The notes under the pieces were generated by a model. That model made no database searches, was not told the origin of the DNA, and worked only from the letters and a program-made list of their open reading frames with translations. Position numbers and translations under genes: made by a program. A stretch of DNA of 64,000 nucleotides from assembly GCA_964036155.1 (NCBI GenBank), contig OZ038422.1:64131201-64195200 (forward strand), given 5' to 3'. This DNA comes from Diploscapter coronatus (lineage: Eukaryota; Nematoda; Chromadorea; Rhabditida; Rhabditidae). Of the stretch, positions 10,540 to 22,420 are shown piece by piece. Position 1 is the stretch's first letter. Each line of letters starts with the position of its first letter.

Positions 10540-13500
10540 GTTAGTCAATTAAACTTCGACTTTTCAAATTAATGATTTTTAAACATCCTTAAAATCCCAA
10601 AATAACGCTCGAGTATTGCTTTATACAAAAGTAATTTAAGTGCCGGTAAGCTTAAAACGTATTTATTTTTAGTTTCCGCTATCATAAAGTTAATGCATGC
10701 GCTAAATAATAATCTTGAAATGGTGGACTTTTGAAACATATTCATTTTTCACAAATCGTTGGGGTATAAAACACGCATTATCCATTACCAAGGTTCATTT
10801 TCCCATCAAAACTTGTAACCTACCTGAAAATACCTTCAACTTATTGATTAAAAACTGAAAAGGCTGGGAAATTACGTAAAGTCACTGGTACCCAATATCA
10901 TATCATCGTTCTCGGGTAAATAATCAAAAAGTGGGCGTGGCCTATTATCATACTCTGGCATCGCTTATCATATGATAAGACATAGACGCAGAGTTGCCTC
11001 TTATCAGTGATAAGATGAGACTCTGTCTAGTGACAAAGTGATTGACTTATCAATAATGATGGGTGTCAAAATATTCCCACCTTTCTTATATCAAATCGAA
11101 TTCTGAAAAATCCCAAATATTTTTGGAATTTTCTATTTCTGACCATTTGACTCATTTCTTCTGGAATGTAATTGTTCTATTTTCTCCGAATCTACTACTT
11201 CTCGCTTCATGCTAAAGTATAGGGGTTTAAAAGCGGCTGGAATATTTCTAAGCTCTTTGTCTGACAGGTATCTCCTTCAGGTATACTAAGTTTTGACAAC
11301 ACTTGTCAAAAGTTCCGATTTTCGTTGCGCTTTTTCTATGTACTATCTCTTTCTTTCTGTTTCTTTTTTCATACTTTTCCTATATTATTTCTCTCCTTTT
11401 CTATCTTTTCCCTCGTGAATTTCCGTTATCTCTAATCAATTTTCTTTCTTTTCATCCGAGTCTGGCTAGCGCCCTTGATTGATGCCTTTTATTGGGAAGC
11501 GACAACGACGCTCTTAGACCAAGACCAACTTCTCTCTGACTTCCCTGAAATCTTTTCTCTGCATCTTTTAAACTCTCATTTTCCATACTATTTCTTTTTT
11601 TCCATCTTTTCTATCTCTATCTTCATGCTATTTTCTTTAGAATCTTCCTTTCTACCTTTCAAACTCTATTTTAAGTTATATCGTCATTTTGTCATCATCA
11701 CTATAATCAATTTTATCATTATTTAGCACTTTTTTCAAAGTATCTTCTCTATTTCATGCTATTCCTTCATTATTGAAGCCTCATCTCGGAAATTTACACT
11801 ATCATTCAGAGGGCTAGAGAAGAAAGAGCCACCCAGATATATGAGAAAATCTCTAGCATCTGGTGTGGAACTTTTGGTTTCCTGATACTTTAAGCTCTCT
11901 CATTTTCCCCAATTATTTCTCTTTTCTCTTTCTTACTCTTATTTTTCCTATACTATTTTTCTGCTGTTCTATCTTTTCTTCTCTTCACCTTTCAGTCTTC
12001 ATTCAATCTTTCAAAATGTCGTTAAACGTTTATCTCAAAGACAATGAAACACAGCCTTTTGTCCGATTATCAAAGATCTCAAAAATTTTCAAATTTAATT
12101 TTTAATTATTTTAAATTTTAAACTAAAACTTTTTGTGCATTTTTTGAATTTTTGTACATTCTTGAAGCCTATTTATTTTTTTAGATTTATTCATTTTAAT
12201 TTACACTGGCATTTCATGAATTAGAAAAGGTTGATCTTCATGATACGTTATTCTCTAAAATCTATATTTTGAGATTCTTTATCCTGATTGTTTATTTTGA
12301 GAAAAACATTAACAAATTACCAAGTTTTAATCCTCGGGACATAGACATTTATCTGAAATCTGTTTATTTTTTAGGTTTTATATTATTTATTGATGATAAT
12401 ACAAACTCTCCAAACATCAAGTCTCTATTCTCCAAGCATCTGTTTACATGAAACCTATTTATTTTCTCAACTCTTAAATTTAAAATATCTTCATTTAACA
12501 ATATTATCATCTCTTAATTCGTGCTATGTTCTCATTTTTTAATCTGATATTTCATGCATTTTGCCACATCCAAAAACCTCATCTCTGGTCATATAAATTC
12601 CGAGCTCTTGAACCACAAAAATTCGTCCATTCGCGAAAACGGCATCAATATTTTAAGCACCCAGGCTTATAATTTAATCCCGCGTCAGGGGGCTTCTAAT
12701 AATAGGAAAGGATTTTGATATTTATCGATTTTCTTAAAATCAACCAACTATGTAAGTTTCAAGCTTAAACTTATAAAGCATATTGTCGATGAACGATAAC
12801 TTGGAATAAAGTCAAGGGGATGCGTTTTTTTCTTCCCCCTTTTGTGCACCACGTATTTCCCTCGAATTGACGACACTTTTTTGTTTTCTCTTCTTCTTTC
12901 TCAATTTTGTGCTAATTAGTCGATTAATTTTCTATCAATATCGATAAAAGGCAATAATTGGAAAGTGTTCGTGGTGAAAATCCCGCTAGTTTCGATGAAA
13001 GAACGAAAAAATATAAGGAAAATCACCAAATGTGAGCAATTGCGTCTGTGTGCGCACTTTGAATTGAGTTAAGTTCAAATTTAAATAAAATGTTCATACT
13101 TTGGTCTTTCTGATTAATTTTAACTTTTTTTTATCATTTGATAAGAAATTCATAAATTCATGAAAACTACTCTAGTTTTTGCATTAGAATAATGGTGTCT
13201 TTCCATCAATTTTCATATGCCCAGCAGCCGTCAAAATTAATGTCCTTCATATTTTTCGCCGTCGTTTTGTGGGGTTTTATTCCGGAATTCTGAACCCCCT
13301 TGGGGAATTTTGAACATGGGAGAATTTTCATTCCGATATGACAAATGACTTTGTTGCCCTGCCTATGTCTCAGCGTTGGAAAGGTGAAACTTCGCTAAAA
13401 TATTATATTTTTCAGATATAAAATCTTATTTTTGACCACCCTGTTCTTAAACATTGAAAGATTTAGACACACCTCTGATAGAATTTCAAAATATTTATAT

Positions 13501-16437
13501 GCCCTCTCTTGAAAATTTTACATCATCGTATAGTTTCCAGAAGAGGTTAAGGAGACGAATTTTAAACTGAGAAATAGTATCTGAAGACGAGAGAAAGAGA
13601 AAGAGGAATAAAGAGAGACCCTTCTAAACGAGAGTCAATTGTGTTTTCTGCATCTTTTCCGCTCTCTTCGTTTTCACTAACTATTTCTCTTTCTTTATTT
13701 CTTTTCCCCTTCCCCTTTTAAAACACTATTTCTTTGTGCAGTTTCAAAAATTTGCCATTCTGGAGTTTTTCTCGCCTTGGCTCTTCACTAAAATCTATTG
13801 TTTGGGCAGAACTGAGGCTGGCCTATTTTTCTATTTTCCACTCTCTCATTTCGCATACTATTTCTTTTCTTTCTCTCTCCTGCTCTCTAATTTTCAAATA
13901 CTATCTCTCGTCTCTTTTTCTTCTCCCTCTTTTTAAATTTCGAGCTTCTCACTCAAAGCGACATTTTGATTTTTGTGACCCTTTGGCAAATTCTTTTATT
14001 CTTTCACTCCCTGTTAGTTTTCATACTATTTCTTCTCCTCTCTTTCTTCTCTCTCTAACTTTCAAATATTATTTTTCTTTCTTTCTATCTTCTTCCCTCT
14101 CTCATTTCGAAAAACTATTTCTCTGAAAATTTCAATTAGCATTTTGGCCTGATATATGTGCCAAAAGCTCTAACCTATTGCCCTTTCCGCTAATTTTAGC
14201 TGTTTTCCAATTTCATCCTTTTCAAGTGATCCGAAAAGCGTACTTATCTTAGGTTTCAGTTTAAAACGGTTTATTTAACCAATTTATTTGTTAATGTGTG
14301 TGTGTTAGACCTCAATTTCTCATGAGTGTTTTAATCGAAATAGTCTAAATTTCTATCATATATTTCAACTTTAGATTCGTTTATTAAATTAACCTCTTCT
14401 AATGGTTTCTTCTCACTTTTTTCAATTCTAAATCTCAATTTACCAAGAAAAATTACTCTAATTTTCCGTTTCTAAACCCAAAATGCAAAACAATCCTACG
14501 ATTTACCCCTTTTCTCTGTATATATCTTTTAGCCTCTCGGCTTAATTCTAATTTAGGTCTCTTTCTTTTCCCTTCGCTATTTCCTTTCAATCATCTTTTG
14601 TTTTCTTTGCCGCCGTAATTTCATTGAGGAAATGGAGGGAAACCTAAACTAGCGCTTCTAAGACCTAGGTAAGATTTCGCCAATTTTTAGGTATATGTCT
14701 GAGATAATTTTTTAGGCATTTTTAACAGAAATAGCACTTTTGATGCCAAAATCGATCTTTTGTTACCAAAAGTGAATATTTTCTCGAATTCAATGTGTTG
14801 CATTTACATTTCCATTTGACAGAAAAACGTTCGAAACCTATCTACTAAAGTAGCTTTCACCTACGTCATGACGTCGCTACGCCAACATATATAAAATCTT
14901 ATTTTCTGCTTCTTATCCCTCCTTTCTTCTCAACACTATTTCTCTCCTCCTGGGAATTTCCCTTTCACGTATGCCAGACGGCTATGTCTAACCTTATACG
15001 GGTCTAAAGTTTAGATCAATTGGCGTTATTACTCTGAAAATATACAAATTCTTATAGAGATAAAATCGATTTTTGAGAGAGAAAAGATGGAGAATGGGAA
15101 TAGAATGATTTTTAAGAGAATAAAAGAATCAACGATATGCTCGAAATTCAATAATGATGCAAGATATGTCAAAATGTGCAAAACCGGATGGCGTATAAAA
15201 TCCCCTCTTTCTCTTTCATTCTCTCCTTTTCCATAATATTTTTCTATGCCTTTTTGGGGGTCTAAAGATTTTTATCCTCTCTAACTTATTCATAGTCCTT
15301 TTTCTTTTTCTTTCATTTTCTGCTTCTTTCTGTCTCTTCGTTTTCCGTATTATTTCCCGCTTCTTATCTCGGAATCTTGCGGTTTAGTGGGAATTTCGTA
15401 AAATGAACATTTTTCTCCCCCTCCTTCTATTTATTTTCATGCTCTCTCACTTTTCTCTGTTTCTCTTGCAATCTCTTATTTTCTCACGTTATTTCCTCCT
15501 GTTTTAGTAAATTGATACGGAGCGCGCACTGTCTTGAAGTTTACTAGTTTCAGTAGCCGATTTTTTCTTTCACCGCTAGAAAAAACCCGTACTATTTCTT
15601 TTTCTTCTTTACTTCTCTCCTCCCCCCTCTTTTTCCCTTGTCTCTCCCTAATAACTAATCGATTGATAGGCAGTCACTCTGCCCTCGTTTCGCGAAAAAC
15701 TTATCCCGGCAGGTTTTATTTCCACATCCTTTATCATGTGATTAGAGATCTTCCTCTGCATCTTTTCACTCTCTAACTTCTCCACACTATATTCCGTGTC
15801 CACTCATAGGTGATTTTCCATCTCTCTCTCAATTTTCAATTATCTCTCATTTTGAACGAAGTCCAGCTTAATGTTAATGTTATTCACTAGGTTTTGTGTC
15901 CAAAACTTTATATTCCAGCCGGTTTTATTACCCTGCCCTTAATCATGTCGTTAGAGGCCATCTTTTCACCACTTGCGCCCTTATTTTTCTATTGTTTACA
16001 CAGTCAAAAATATGATGATGATCGCAGCTAATTTTCATTCTGCTATCGACCTTTCTCTAGTTTTTCTCGAAATATTTCATTTGAGTTTCAGAATTTTTCA
16101 AGCTTTTTACCCTTTCTTCTTCAATCATTTTTATTCATAAGTTTTTTCCCAAATACTCGCTAAATTTTATCACGGATAACTTGATTTTCATTTGTTTTTT
16201 TCTTTAAAATTTCTAAAATATCGTTTTCTTCTATCAATTTTTCTATGTGCACCAGTTGCATTTTTATTTATGGCTCCACCACCACTTATCGAGTTCCTTT
16301 CTATTTTCTCTAACCATGCGGTACATTTGCAGTTCTCGCTCCGGTCCCTTCCCTCATCGATTTTTCTCTCATTTTCTTCATTTTCCTTCTATTATCGTTC
16401 CAATTTCTTGCTTCCGAACCATGCCGCACGTTTGTAG
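10540..16437. other. long gene-poor stretch upstream of soc-2
   Basis: No supported gene. A small frame after a CACCTTTCAG acceptor (12016, MSLNVYLKDNETQPFV) has no donor and ends soon after, so it is not called. The stretch is dominated by pyrimidine-rich repeats and short dispersed motifs. Confidence 0.45.
11330..15830 (+). repeat. dispersed pyrimidine-rich repeat family, block 2
   Basis: About twenty cores of the type ACTATTTCTCTTTC, usually preceded by CTCTC(A/T)NTTTTCATA. Examples lie near 11340, 11377, 11587, 11907, 11952, 13676, 13727, 13857, 13897, 14027, 14110, 14930, 15232, 15343 and 15590. An inverted copy (AATAGTAT...GAGAGAAAGAG) lies at about 13575-13605. A second motif, CC..CCTTAATCATG..TTAGAG, accompanies it at 15735 and 15935. 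Confidence 0.6.
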
Positions 16438-16649
16438 TTCTCGTTCTGGCCCCGCCCCCTCAGCCTCGGTCGTTCCAACTGGTTGTTCCGCCCTGCTCGG
16501 CGCCTCGTCGATCGCGTGTTCCGACTGCATCTCACAAATCGCCTGCTCGGAGGAACAAATCCCCTTCATCGTCGAACTCGTCGTTAACCTCGACTGCATC
16601 CGGATTCCTTTCGGGCGCTCGCCTACCGGATGCTCTCGCGCTCTGTCTG
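16438..16649 (+). CDS. GC-rich exon upstream of soc-2 (5' UTR or N-terminal coding)
   Basis: This short GC-rich island ends in a strong donor (CTGTCTG|GTAAGT at 16650). Acceptors are possible at 16437 (TTTGTAG) or 16463 (CCCCCTCAG). From 16464 it is exactly 62 codons, phase 0 at both ends. It encodes a Ser/Pro/Arg-rich segment (for example SPARRNKSPSSSNSSLTSTA) that continues in frame through RAG into the soc-2 start codon at 16801. It may therefore be an N-terminal extension in one isoform, or simply 5' UTR when translation starts at 16801. Confidence 0.4.
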
Positions 16650-16800
16650 GTAAGTTGACGTTTTTATCGATTAATTTGTTAGAAGTTGACTTTATTGATT
16701 TTTAAAATTTATGTCTTTTATTGGTTTTTTTTTTATCTTTCCGAGGTTAATTTGTAGATTATTCTGAACTCGGATTTTTATTTGATTTTAGAGGGCCGGC

Positions 16801-19800
16801 ATGGAACATTCCGGAAAGAATAATCACCACTCCGGAAACGGGAACTTCGGCCCGACGCAGGCGTTCGAGTTTCGACCCGCTAAGGAGGGTACCAGGTTTG
16901 CGAAAATCTCTTTATTTTACCGAATAAAATATCGGTTTTTTTTTTGTAAAGTTCAAATTTTTCATTTTTTCAACAATCTTTTTCGTAAAACTCGGAACTA
17001 CCGAACTTTCCAGGAAGTCTAAAACCCTGTCGTTAATGACGATTTTCAATTATTTATAATGGTGCTAAAATATGGACTTTTGCAGATCGAAAAGCCCTGG
17101 AGGAGTGATTGGTCGATTGTCGAATTTCGCTCGCGGTAAAACTCGAGGTTCACTCCACGAGAGCTCGGGAGGCAACAATTCCGCGGGAAATGACAAGCCT
17201 AAAAAGGCGCGTGAATGAATGATGTGATGCATATTTAAAAATTGGGATTCGAAGAATTCTTAAAAATTCGTGTAGGAAATATGGAATTTTAGGGATTTTT
17301 AACATTTTTTCTATTTTTAAAAGAAATGCTGATGCAATACTTGAGCAATATTGGGATTTTGAGGATTTATATTGAAAAAGTGAATTTTTTCAGATTTGTT
17401 GATTTTCCGTTTTTTCAGGATCTCCACCGTGAACTCCAAAGGTGTCGCGACAACAATGAACAGAGGTTGGATTTGAGCTCGAATGAGGTGAAAATTTTAT
17501 AAGTTACAAAAACTTTCTTTGGAAAGTCGTACTTTCATTATTTATTCGACTTTCGAGAGGGCCTACTGCTATGAATCAAATAAACTGTTCTCCAATGCGT
17601 CCCAAATATACTAATTTTTGCGGGTTTCTAACAAATTCTACCTCAAAATCATGAAATTTCCAATCAATCTGTATTTGCGCAAATTTTCCCAAAAATGAAA
17701 TTTTTTAAATTGTGTTTAAAAAATCGCTTTACAAAACCTATTCTTTCTAACCATTGGATCTTTGTCAAATAGTGTAATTAAAATCGAATTTCCAGATCTC
17801 CTCAATCCCGGTGCAAATTCGCGACCTCACACAGCTAACCGAGTTGTTTTTGTACAAAAATAAGCTGACCTCCCTGCCTTTGGAACTGGGCTGTCTGGTG
17901 AATTTGCGCAAATTGGGACTTTCAGGTAAAGATTACAAAAATAGCCAAGGGTCAAATCAACTATTTCTGAGATTATTAAAATTTTAAGGTCAAGTTGCAT
18001 AATTTTCTTTCAGAAAACGCCCTATCCTCTTTGCCACAAAGTCTGGCCAATCTCAACCAATTGGAAACTTTGGACCTGAGGCACAATAAGTTGACTGAGG
18101 TGGGATTTTCTTTAGAAAATGTTTTAAACTTTTCTTCGAGTGTTAGACAAGAAAATTGTCGGAATTTCCTATATAACTTATCTCGAATTGCTTCCTTCTA
18201 TTTTTTAAAATGTTAAATCGTTTTATTTAAACAAAAATTCGTCCAAATCATTAGTGAATTTATACATTTTTAATAGGTTAATTTATTTTGAAACATATTT
18301 TTCTTCCAGATTCCCTCAGTGATCTACAGTATACACTCACTCGAGACTTTATGGTTACGGTACAATCGGATCGCCACGGTCGGTGAGGAGATCGGTACTT
18401 TGAACAGGTATTTTTAGGAGATTTATGAAATCCGTTTTAATTCCTGGATATATGGAACTCTGTCTCAGACTGAAAATGATCGATCTTCGTGAGAACAAAA
18501 TTCGACAGCTACCGTCTTCTTTGGGTCGTTTGAAGTGTCTCCTGGTCTGCCTGCTCAGCTACAACCATATCTCGGAGTTACCGGCTGGTATGCTAATTTT
18601 TCGCTATCGATTTCTAGTAAAATATTTTCATTTCAACATTATCGAGTTTTTAATCGTCAAATTTTTATGCATAAAAATCTGAAGCATATTTCACTTGATC
18701 AAGTTATTTCTGAAAGCTTCCGAAAATCAAAATTTTTCAAGGTTAAGGAAGTTCTCACGCTATTGAAAAGAGTTTAAAGTAAATAGCGAAAAATGCCCTA
18801 AAATAATAAGAGGCCATAGTCACGCAAATTTTGCTTCCTATTCTAAACAAGCTTCCCTTCCCACGGGTAGAGATGTAAAAAGAGAATCTGTATAGCCCTA
18901 TGATAAAGCATAGGATTTCAAATCTGGCTGGGATATTTTAAATTCAAAAGTCCAAGTAACCCACTCTTTAGAAAAGACCCTTTTATTTGCGAAATTCTAT
19001 GTCTCAAGTGCCATGAAATGAGTCAGTTTCTGAGAACAATAGGGACAAAAATATGAAATGTTTGGATAGGTTTCGAAAATGTTCAATTCGAAATGAATTT
19101 TTAACGAGTTTCGTTAATAGGCGAACACTAGGCGAATAATTGACCAATTAAAATAATTAATTTGGGTAGTCAAATAAGCGTAATTAGGATAATTAAATAT
19201 TTAATTAATCGATTGTCTTTCAGAAATCGGCGATTGCATTTGTCTGACCCAATTAGACGTGCAGCACAATGACCTGGTCAGTTTGCCTGATTCCATGGGC
19301 AATTTGAAGAGTCTCGTCAGATTGGGAATACGGTAATTATACCAATTTTCATTTTTTTTTTTTAAATATAACTCTCAAATATCCGAGTTTAACTAAATTG
19401 TTCGAGAATTTATCAGACTTCTTGAAACTTATAAAATATATATTTTGGATCTAAGTATAGGGTATAAAATCACTGATCTTTCTTTATCATAAATTTTTTC
19501 TGATTTTCTGAAACCTATTTAAAAAAAAAACTAAATTTCAGGTACAACAAACTTCGCTCTCTGCCCCCGTCCATCGAAAACTGTACTCATCTAGAGGAAT
19601 TTATCGTCGAGGGAAATCATTTGCAGACTATTCCGGTATTTTTTAAAATTTGAATTCTTCTTATTAAATTTTAAAAAATTCAGTCCGGCATGTTGGCCTC
19701 GTTTCCAAATGTGAAGACAGTGAATATCTCGAGAAACGAACTCACTTCCTTCCCTCAGGGTGGACCCCAACAGTTTGCGGCGGCTCAGGTAGAATATTTT

Positions 19801-21779
19801 AAATTAAAGAAAGCCTTCTTGAATGTCTGAATTCAATAGATGAAGATCTATTTATTGGCATTTGTTTTAAAGCTGGGTAATTTGGTGATTTCTGAAATCT
19901 ATTCAAATCAGCCGGCCGCCTTCGGCGGCCGGCGGAGGTTGTATTCGCTTTTAACAATGCGTGATTTTCTATTTGTACTTATTTTTGAAATTGAAGAAAG
20001 CTTATATACCAGCCAGTTTTCAAGCTCTAGCTTCTAGCATGCAATTAGAGAAAATAATTTAAAGGGAAAAAATTTCCAGACGATCAACCTAGAGCACAAT
20101 CAAATCAACAAGATCCCCATTGGGATTCTGTCGAAAGCAGCATCCCTTTCGAAGCTCAATCTCAAGGAAAATGAACTCGTCTCTTTGCCTTTGGGTAAGA
20201 AAATTCAAAAAAATTAAAAGGACTATTTTGAAGGTTTTTGTATGAGTTAATTTGAGGCATTTCAATAGAAATAGAGATAAATTTTAAAATAAGTAGAATT
20301 TTGAAACTTGTTAAAAAAGCTATTAAATTTCAGATATGGGTACTTGGACTTCTCTTTCCGAGCTGAATCTGTCCACGAACCAACTCACCGTGCTGCCTGA
20401 TGACATTGAGAAATTGGTAAATTTTTAATTTCTATCTTTCAAAGTTTTAAAATTAGTTGTTTCCTAAAATTAAACAACTTTAAACAATTTCTATGTTTTT
20501 TGTATTTTTTCGAAAATTTAAATTTTCAGATCAACCTCGAAATCCTGGTACTTTCGAACAACCAACTGAAGAAAATCCCCGCTCAGATCGGGAACTTGAA
20601 AAAGTTACGAGAACTCGACCTGGAGGAGAATTGTTTGGAAACATTGCCTAGTGAGATTGGTGGGTTGTTTTTTTTCTAATTTTATGAATCATAAGATTTT
20701 TTAAAACATTTTTAAAAATCATTTTAACTGATCAGAGTTATGATAAAACACTAGTGATTGAACTTTCAGTGGAATATCAAAAATTTTAAACACAAAAAAC
20801 ATTATTTTTAAATGAGCCAATGACATACTACTGCAACTGAGGTTACCATTTTCACTATTCGATACAAAAATATTTGAAATCTAGAAAAATCAATAAAAAT
20901 TCAAGTTTACAGGTTTCCTGCTCCAACTGACTAAGTTGTGGCTGCAATCGAATCAGCTCATTTCGTTGCCCCGGTCTATCGGCAATTTGACTTCACTTCA
21001 GGATCTCAGGGTCGGCGAGAACAACTTGTGCGCGTTGCCAGAGGAGATCGGTAATTTATTAAAATTTGCTTAAGCTTCAAAGCTCCCCAAAATTTATATC
21101 GTTTCTCATACTATTGTGCTGGTCAAACGAAGTGAAAGATCGCGTGTTGAAGCTATAGGGAGAAAGGGCGAGAGTGGCAGAGCAAATCGCATACCGCTCT
21201 TTTTATTGTCCCCCTGTCGACTTCCCTTCTCTGCCTCCTTCTTCGTGCATAGTTCATACGCGCATTTCTCGCAAGGCGCTCTTTAACGCACGAACTGTCA
21301 CTTCATTTGACCGATATAATATATTTCTTTCAGCTTCTTGCTTTGAAATAACAATAATCAAAAATAATTGTTTAAAGTAATACAAAATAATTCCAGGCCA
21401 TCTGGACTCACTGAAAAGTCTGTACCTGAATGACAACGCGTCTCTGCACTCATTGCCCTTCGAGTTGGCTCTGTGCTCTTCATTGGAAATAATGTCCATT
21501 GAGAATTGTCCATTGTCTCAAATCCCCGCTGAGATATCTATGGGCGGGCCATCGTTGGTGATTCAGGTATTTTTTTTATTTTGATTTCTTTTATAAGAGT
21601 TTTTAAAGAGTAGCCTTTGAAAAATCGAATTTTATGAACGTTTGGTATAAGTTTTGAGATTCAAAATTGATCTCAAAGGTTTTGATTTTTTTTTTAAATT
21701 GAATTTTATTTATTGATTGAAAAATTTTCAGTACCTGAAAATGCACGGCCCCTACCGAGGCGTGCTGATGGGTCAGTAA
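16801..21779 (+). CDS. soc-2: SHOC2/SOC-2 leucine-rich-repeat Ras-MAPK scaffold
   Basis: Sixteen exons: 16801-16895, 17086-17206, 17419-17487, 17796-17925, 18014-18099, 18310-18407, 18469-18587, 19224-19332, 19542-19635, 19684-19788, 20080-20194, 20334-20416, 20530-20659, 20913-21050, 21397-21566 and 21732-21779. They give 569 residues (human SHOC2 582). A polar, Ser/Gly-rich N-terminus precedes about 20 leucine-rich repeats with the LPxxIGxLxxLxxLxLxxN pattern. Family landmarks include [20 protein letters not shown] before the first repeat, [12 protein letters not shown], and the end segment [22 protein letters not shown]2 binds active M-Ras and PP1 to dephosphorylate Raf. In worms it acts downstream of receptor tyrosine kinases. 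The acceptor at 16791 lies just before the ATG. Exon 2 must end at AAG 17206 with a GC donor to keep frame; the GT donor four bases later would break it. The intron 18588-19223 carries AATTA repeats, and the intron 21051-21396 carries a MITE. Confidence 0.95.
19911..19933. repeat. perfect GC-rich hairpin in a soc-2 intron
   Basis: A 10 bp perfect inverted repeat (GCCGGCCGCC / GGCGGCCGGC) around a TTC loop. It lies within an intron that is otherwise strongly AT-rich. Each arm is all G/C. Confidence 0.9.
21121..21312 (+). mobile_element. MITE copy 1, in a soc-2 intron
   Basis: The element is 192 bp and starts GGTCAAACGAAGTGAAAG. It ends with the near-complementary CTTTCACTTCG-type sequence (CTGTCACTTCATTTGACC), giving imperfect terminal inverted repeats of about 18 bp. 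It is internally GC-richer than its host intron and has no coding capacity. A second copy in reverse orientation lies at 62733-62923. No clear target-site duplication is visible. Confidence 0.85.
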
Positions 21780-22420
21780 TTCGAAAAACAAAAAAATTCG
21801 TCGACTTCAAAATTTTTGTAGAATATTTATTTCGCAAGTTTTCTCATTTTCTTCATTTTTGGGAGTTTTCATGTTTCATTGATTTTGGGTGAGTTCCAAG
21901 TGTCTTCGTTTTTGATGTACCTAATTTTTCAGTTACCTAAATTTTCAAGACAGTAAAATTTTTACGATTCATTTTAATTTTCTTGCATTTGCCAAACTCG
22001 AATTTCTGACGATTCAGTTAACAATAAGATTTTCTCTACTAGATACGGGTTCAATGCCTTATGAATATTGGGAAATTTCAACAAAAACCCGAAAATTTCC
22101 TTAGTATTCGAAGAAAATATTGAAGATTACTCTAATTTTATCGCTTTTTTCATTGATTTTTTCGCATGCCCATTTCTTCATCAATTTTTCTAAGCAATTG
22201 CTCAATCTAAAATGGCGCTTTTTATCGATCACCGCAAGTTTTGTCATTTTCATTCGAATTTAAAAATTTTGAAAATCTTTATTTTTCGAAGATATACTCG
22301 TTTCGTTAAAGCTCTGAATAAATAAATTTCATGAAGATTAAAACATGAGTACCAATAAATAAAAATTGTAAGCAAGAGCTCTTGTAACTTTCACTTACTA
22401 TTTTAACTAATTGCCTATAT
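21780..22420. other. convergent intergenic region / 3' ends
   Basis: Lies between the stop codons of soc-2 (+) and the secreted-protein gene (-). AATAAA copies near 22320 and 22355 could serve soc-2, which would have a 3' UTR of about 550 bases. No exon seen. Confidence 0.5.

Noticed and set aside
12016..12105. Frame starting MSLNVYLKDNETQ after a CTTTCAG acceptor
   Set aside because: No donor, ends within 30 codons, and surrounded by repeats; likely chance.
16247..16705. 152-codon open frame over the GC-rich exon upstream of soc-2
   Set aside because: This frame does not join soc-2 in phase and starts in pyrimidine-rich DNA. A different frame of the same exon does join.
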